64,000 nt of DNA from Filifactor villosus (lineage in GTDB: Bacteria; Bacillota; Clostridia; Peptostreptococcales; Filifactoraceae), in contig NZ_JBHSHL010000014.1 in assembly GCF_042652965.1 (NCBI RefSeq), positions 62,001-126,000 on the forward strand. Reading direction: 5' to 3'. Below, piece after piece: positions 61,730-64,000 of this stretch. The position numbers were made by a program, and so were the translations under genes. Within the stretch, counting starts at the first letter, position 1. Each line of letters starts with the position of its first letter. The notes below the pieces were generated by a model. The model was not told the DNA's origin. It made no database searches and saw only the letters and a list, made by a program, of their open reading frames with translations.

Positions 61730-62329
61730 TTATAAAAAAGAAAGTCGAAACACTTTCATAAAATCCACGATTTTTTTCTCCCAGTTTTCATCGTATTGAA
61801 CATGCTTCATTGTAGCCAAGGAAGTAAGACCGTGGATGAAAGACCACAGAGTTATCAGAACGTCGTTTCGTCTTTGTTTCGGACAATTTACTTCCTCAAG
61901 AAACAAAAGAACTGCATTTTTGTAGAAGACATAAGGTTTGTAGTTCTCCTCATCTTTTGCTAAAAGACTGAGATCGATTTTTATGTCGGATCGAGAATAG
62001 AGAAAATCAAAATAAGCGGGATGTTCAATGAAAAAGGAAGAGTAGGCAATCCCTGCTTTTTCTAAAATGTCATAGGATTCTTTGCATCCCTCAACCGATC
62101 TTTGTAGAGAGTCGTAGAACTGCTCTGTAATGTGAAGTTGCATAGAGTGTAACAGTTCTTCTTTATTTTTGAAATGATTGTAGGGAGCAGCATGACTTAC
62201 GTTACAGGCAAAAGCCAGTTTGCGTAACGAAAAAGATCGAACGCCGTACTCGCTTACCAGTTCAATTCCCTTTTCGATAAGTGAGGTTCTTAAGTTTCCA
62301 TGATGATATTGCTTGTGGGATTCGTTCAT
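61730..62329 (-). CDS. TetR/AcrR-family regulator
   Basis: This 199-residue repressor has an N-terminal TetR helix-turn-helix: LRTSLIEKGIELVSEYGVRSFSLRKLAFACNVSHAAPYNHFKNKEELL, split over residues about 11-58. The C-terminal ligand domain resembles the WHG type. An upstream TTG at 62347 includes the GGGAGGAAAG site, so the ATG at 62329 is the start. Its promoter is flanked by repeated TTTAC(A/G)CTGT sites, suggesting self-repression along with the downstream EFR1 gene. Confidence 0.93.
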   Translation of the reverse strand: MNESHKQYHHGNLRTSLIEKGIELVSEYGVRSFSLRKLAFACNVSHAAPYNHFKNKEELLHSMQLHITEQFYDSLQRSVEGCKESYDILEKAGIAYSSFFIEHPAYFDFLYSRSDIKIDLSLLAKDEENYKPYVFYKNAVLLFLEEVNCPKQRRNDVLITLWSFIHGLTSLATMKHVQYDENWEKKIVDFMKVFRLSFL

Positions 62330-62352
62330 AACTTTCCTCCCGAACAAAAATA

Positions 62353-62395
62353 TTTACACTGTCTATATTATACCCTAAAATATTTACGCTGTAAA
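62353..62395 (-). promoter_or_regulatory. tetR promoter with two operator-like repeats
   Basis: On the minus strand TTTACA (62395-62390) and TATAAT (62372-62367) are spaced 17 bp. TTTACGCTGTAAA (62383-62395), a 5-3-5 palindrome, covers the -35, and TTTACACTGT (62353-62362) covers the start region 30 bp away. This is the usual position of TetR-family autorepressor sites. Confidence 0.7.
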
Positions 62396-62461
62396 GATTG
62401 AAAGTGAGTTGACGATCAAAATTTCTTTGATGATACGGATTGGATGGATCGCAATTTCATA

Positions 62462-62565
62462 ACTATTGTCGATTTAAATTACGGATCTCAGAGATTTGTA
62501 CTCCGTAATGATGTGGATTTGTGTAGTTGCAAAGAGGATATAAAAACGTTTCTATAATCGATAAG
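62462..62565 (-). repeat. Possible decayed family A repeat
   Basis: ACTATTGTCGATTTAAATTACGGAT on one side and GGATATAAAAACGTTTC, ATAATCGATAAGAG on the other suggest a degenerate copy. Weak support. Confidence 0.3.
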
Positions 62566-62589
62566 AGATGAATTTTGAAAAATGTTTTA

Positions 62590-62618
62590 TTGACAAGCAA
62601 AAACAAGGCTACTATAAT
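62590..62618 (+). promoter_or_regulatory. Consensus promoter of the zinc-lipoprotein gene
   Basis: TTGACA (62590-62595) and TATAAT (62613-62618) are both perfect, separated by 17 bp. The start codon is 47 bp after the -10. Such a strong promoter would need repression, and an operator-like palindrome lies right after it. Confidence 0.9.
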
Positions 62619-62621
62619 AAT

Positions 62622-62640
62622 AATGGAAATCATTTCTATT
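62622..62640 (+). promoter_or_regulatory. 9-1-9 Fur/Zur-type operator
   Basis: AATGGAAAT-C-ATTTCTATT is a 19-bp inverted repeat with one mismatch, placed at about -3 to +16 relative to the predicted start. The 9-1-9 layout is the shared form of Fur-family boxes. Confidence 0.75.
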
Positions 62641-62665
62641 TAATTTAGAAGATAGGAGAACGTAT

Positions 62666-63730
62666 ATGAAAACATCATTTAAAAAATCTGTGTCTATTGT
62701 TATGTTGCTGTTGGTCTCTCTGTGGATGACCGGATGTGATAAGCCTGTTAAAGAAGAGGCTGCGACTTCAAGCGTTCCTGAAAACAAGCTGAAGGTCTAC
62801 ACCAGCTTCTATCCCATGTATGATTTTGCAAAGAAGGTCGGGGGAGACAAGATCGAGGTTACCAACTTGGTTCCCGCGGGGATGGAACCTCATGATTGGG
62901 AACCTACTACAAAGGACATTGAGAATCTCGAACATGCCGATATGTTGATATATAACGGTGCAGGTATGGAACATTGGGTGGAAGATGTCGTAGGTGCTCT
63001 TTCCAACAAAGACTTAGTTCTGGTAGAAGCTTCAAAGGGGATTGAGCTGATGGAAGGGCATCACCACGATCACGATGACCATAATCATGAGGGGGAAGCG
63101 GACCACGATCACGATGACCATAATCATGAGGGAGAAGCGGACCACGATCACGATGACCATAATCATGAGGGGGAAGCTGCTCACAATCACGATGACCATA
63201 ACCACGGGCACTATGATCCTCATGTCTGGACGAGTATTAAAAATGCTAAAAAAGAGATGGAGACAATCAAGGAAGCTCTTGTGGCAAGAGATCCTGAAAA
63301 TGCGACCTTTTATGAAGAAAACTACCGGATGTATGCCAAGCAGTTTGATGAGTTGGATAAAACATTCGAAGAGAAGATCTCTGCTCTCCCCAACAAAAAC
63401 ATCGTCGTTTCTCATGAAGCCTTCGGATACTTGTGTAAGGACTACGGCTTAAATCAGATGGGGATCGAAGGCCTTTCTCCGGAATCCGAGCCGAATCCTA
63501 CGAGAATGGCAGCTGTTGTGGACTTTGTAAAAGAACATAATATAAAGACTATTTTCTTTGAAGAACTTGTAAGCCCTAAGGTTGCTGAAACAATCGCAAA
63601 AGAAACCGGAGCAGTAACAGATATGCTCAATCCGATTGAAGGACTGAGCCAAGAACAACTCGATGAAGGAATGGATTATTTAAAAATCCAAGAAAAGAAC
63701 TTGATCGCTATTGAAAAAGCTCTAAAATAG
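62666..63730 (+). CDS. znuA: ZnuA/AdcA-type metal-binding lipoprotein with His-rich repeats
   Basis: The 354-residue cluster A-I solute-binding protein starts with a lipoprotein signal (MTGC, Cys24). Metal ligands of the family are seen in EPHDWEPTTKD, DPHVWTS and SHEAFGYL, with the acidic fourth ligand region in EELVSPKVAE. Between the first two lies a His/Asp-rich loop of three 13-residue repeats (DHDHDDHNHEGEA) and a partial fourth, residues about 133-182; such loops point to zinc. It delivers metal to an ABC importer, but the permease and ATPase genes are not in the remaining 270 bp. ATG after TAGGAGAA. Confidence 0.93.
   Translation: MKTSFKKSVSIVMLLLVSLWMTGCDKPVKEEAATSSVPENKLKVYTSFYPMYDFAKKVGGDKIEVTNLVPAGMEPHDWEPTTKDIENLEHADMLIYNGAGMEHWVEDVVGALSNKDLVLVEASKGIELMEGHHHDHDDHNHEGEADHDHDDHNHEGEADHDHDDHNHEGEAAHNHDDHNHGHYDPHVWTSIKNAKKEMETIKEALVARDPENATFYEENYRMYAKQFDELDKTFEEKISALPNKNIVVSHEAFGYLCKDYGLNQMGIEGLSPESEPNPTRMAAVVDFVKEHNIKTIFFEELVSPKVAETIAKETGAVTDMLNPIEGLSQEQLDEGMDYLKIQEKNLIAIEKALK
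63062..63211 (+). repeat. 39-bp tandem repeats inside znuA
   Basis: Three nearly identical 39-bp units (63062-63100, 63101-63139, 63140-63178) and a 33-bp diverged fourth encode the His-rich loop. The near-identity at DNA level suggests recent expansion by slippage. Confidence 0.95.
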
Positions 63731-64000
63731 GATACAATAGAGGTGGAACTTTTAATAAGAAAGGAACGGTAGGTCCAAAAAGTGAAGGTCCTTGTTTTGA
63801 TAAGGTCGATCCTGCTGAAACACCATTATCTGACGGATAGAGTAGAAATATCTGCTTTAGTTAGAATGTGTCTGAAAACTCCTTGAAGTATGTGAAGCAA
63901 AATTTTGTAAAACGATTAAGCGCAATTCTTTCATATATTTTTTTGTGTCGAATCCGACTGTGGATATAAAAAAGACAACTCTGCTCCTGAGAGCAATGAA
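63731..64000. other. End of window, no gene; possible truncated family A copy
   Basis: The last 50 bases (from GAATCCGACTGTGGATATAAAAAAG) resemble the start of a minus-orientation family A copy cut by the window edge. No znuB/znuC start and no clear terminator are seen. Confidence 0.35.

Overview
The window reads as chromosomal DNA of a low-GC, anaerobic Gram-positive bacterium, most likely a member of the Clostridia (Peptostreptococcales/Tissierellales-like). The evidence is strong GGAGG ribosome binding sites, frequent GTG/TTG starts, a complete six-gene Rnf operon, the maf-radC-mreCD-mrdA-minCDE-rodA-mgsA cell-shape cluster, miaB-mutS-mutL-miaA, and the absence of respiratory-chain genes. 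Species cannot be named from sequence alone.

Layout. 1-1.6 kb, minus strand: a lipoprotein-type barnase, its barstar inhibitor and the 5' part of a HerA/DUF853-type ATPase. 2.5-5.6 kb: a small membrane protein, a DUF975 membrane protein and a DMT transporter. 5.6-11 kb: polA, coaE, a lytic transglycosylase and a lipoprotein solute-binding protein. 11.2-15 kb: a cold-shock gene (minus strand), an aromatic-acid-exporter-like protein, a secreted NlpC/P60 hydrolase behind a cluster of WalR-like hexamers, and a UPF0489 protein. 15-22.3 kb: miaB, mutS, mutL, miaA (tRNA A37 modification and mismatch repair). 22.7-27.7 kb: rnfCDGEAB, a ferredoxin:NAD+ oxidoreductase ion pump. 27.9-38.6 kb: maf, radC, mreC, mreD, PBP2, minC, minD, minE, rodA, mgsA and mnmA, with mreB missing from its usual place between radC and mreC. 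39-48.2 kb: a dihydrolipoyl-dehydrogenase-like flavoprotein, an AI-2E-type permease, a YfcC-type transporter, an ABC-F ATPase, a zinc-dependent phospholipase C-like protein and an Atg22/UMF1-type MFS protein. 49-50.7 kb (minus): metNI without metQ. 51-55 kb: a GIY-YIG protein, a DUF4282 protein, RNase P RNA (rnpB), a DEAD-box helicase and ung. 55.6-64 kb: folC, an aminotransferase, a UspA-like protein, a Fur-family regulator, a TetR-EFR1 ferredoxin operon and a His-rich ZnuA-type lipoprotein.

The coding content is mostly housekeeping: wall elongation and division-site placement, replication and repair, tRNA modification, ion-pumping energy metabolism, and metal and methionine uptake. The most unusual content is intergenic. 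Two families of short MITE-like repeats occupy many of the long gene-free stretches: family A (about 110 bp, ends TACTATTCT.../...AGTA) and family B (about 152-156 bp, best copy with a 14-bp perfect terminal inverted repeat, ATTAGAGAAACACC). One A copy appears to sit inside a B copy. They may be non-autonomous mobile elements; no transposase is present in the window.

Several promoters and operators can be read directly. These are a consensus TTGACA-N17-TATAAT promoter with a 9-1-9 Fur-type palindrome before the zinc lipoprotein, a promoter flanked by two TTTAC(A/G)CTGT repeats before tetR, a cold-shock promoter with a perfect 8-4-8 dyad in its leader, and WalR-like boxes before the NlpC/P60 gene. 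All functional assignments are from motif recognition by eye; no database search was run.
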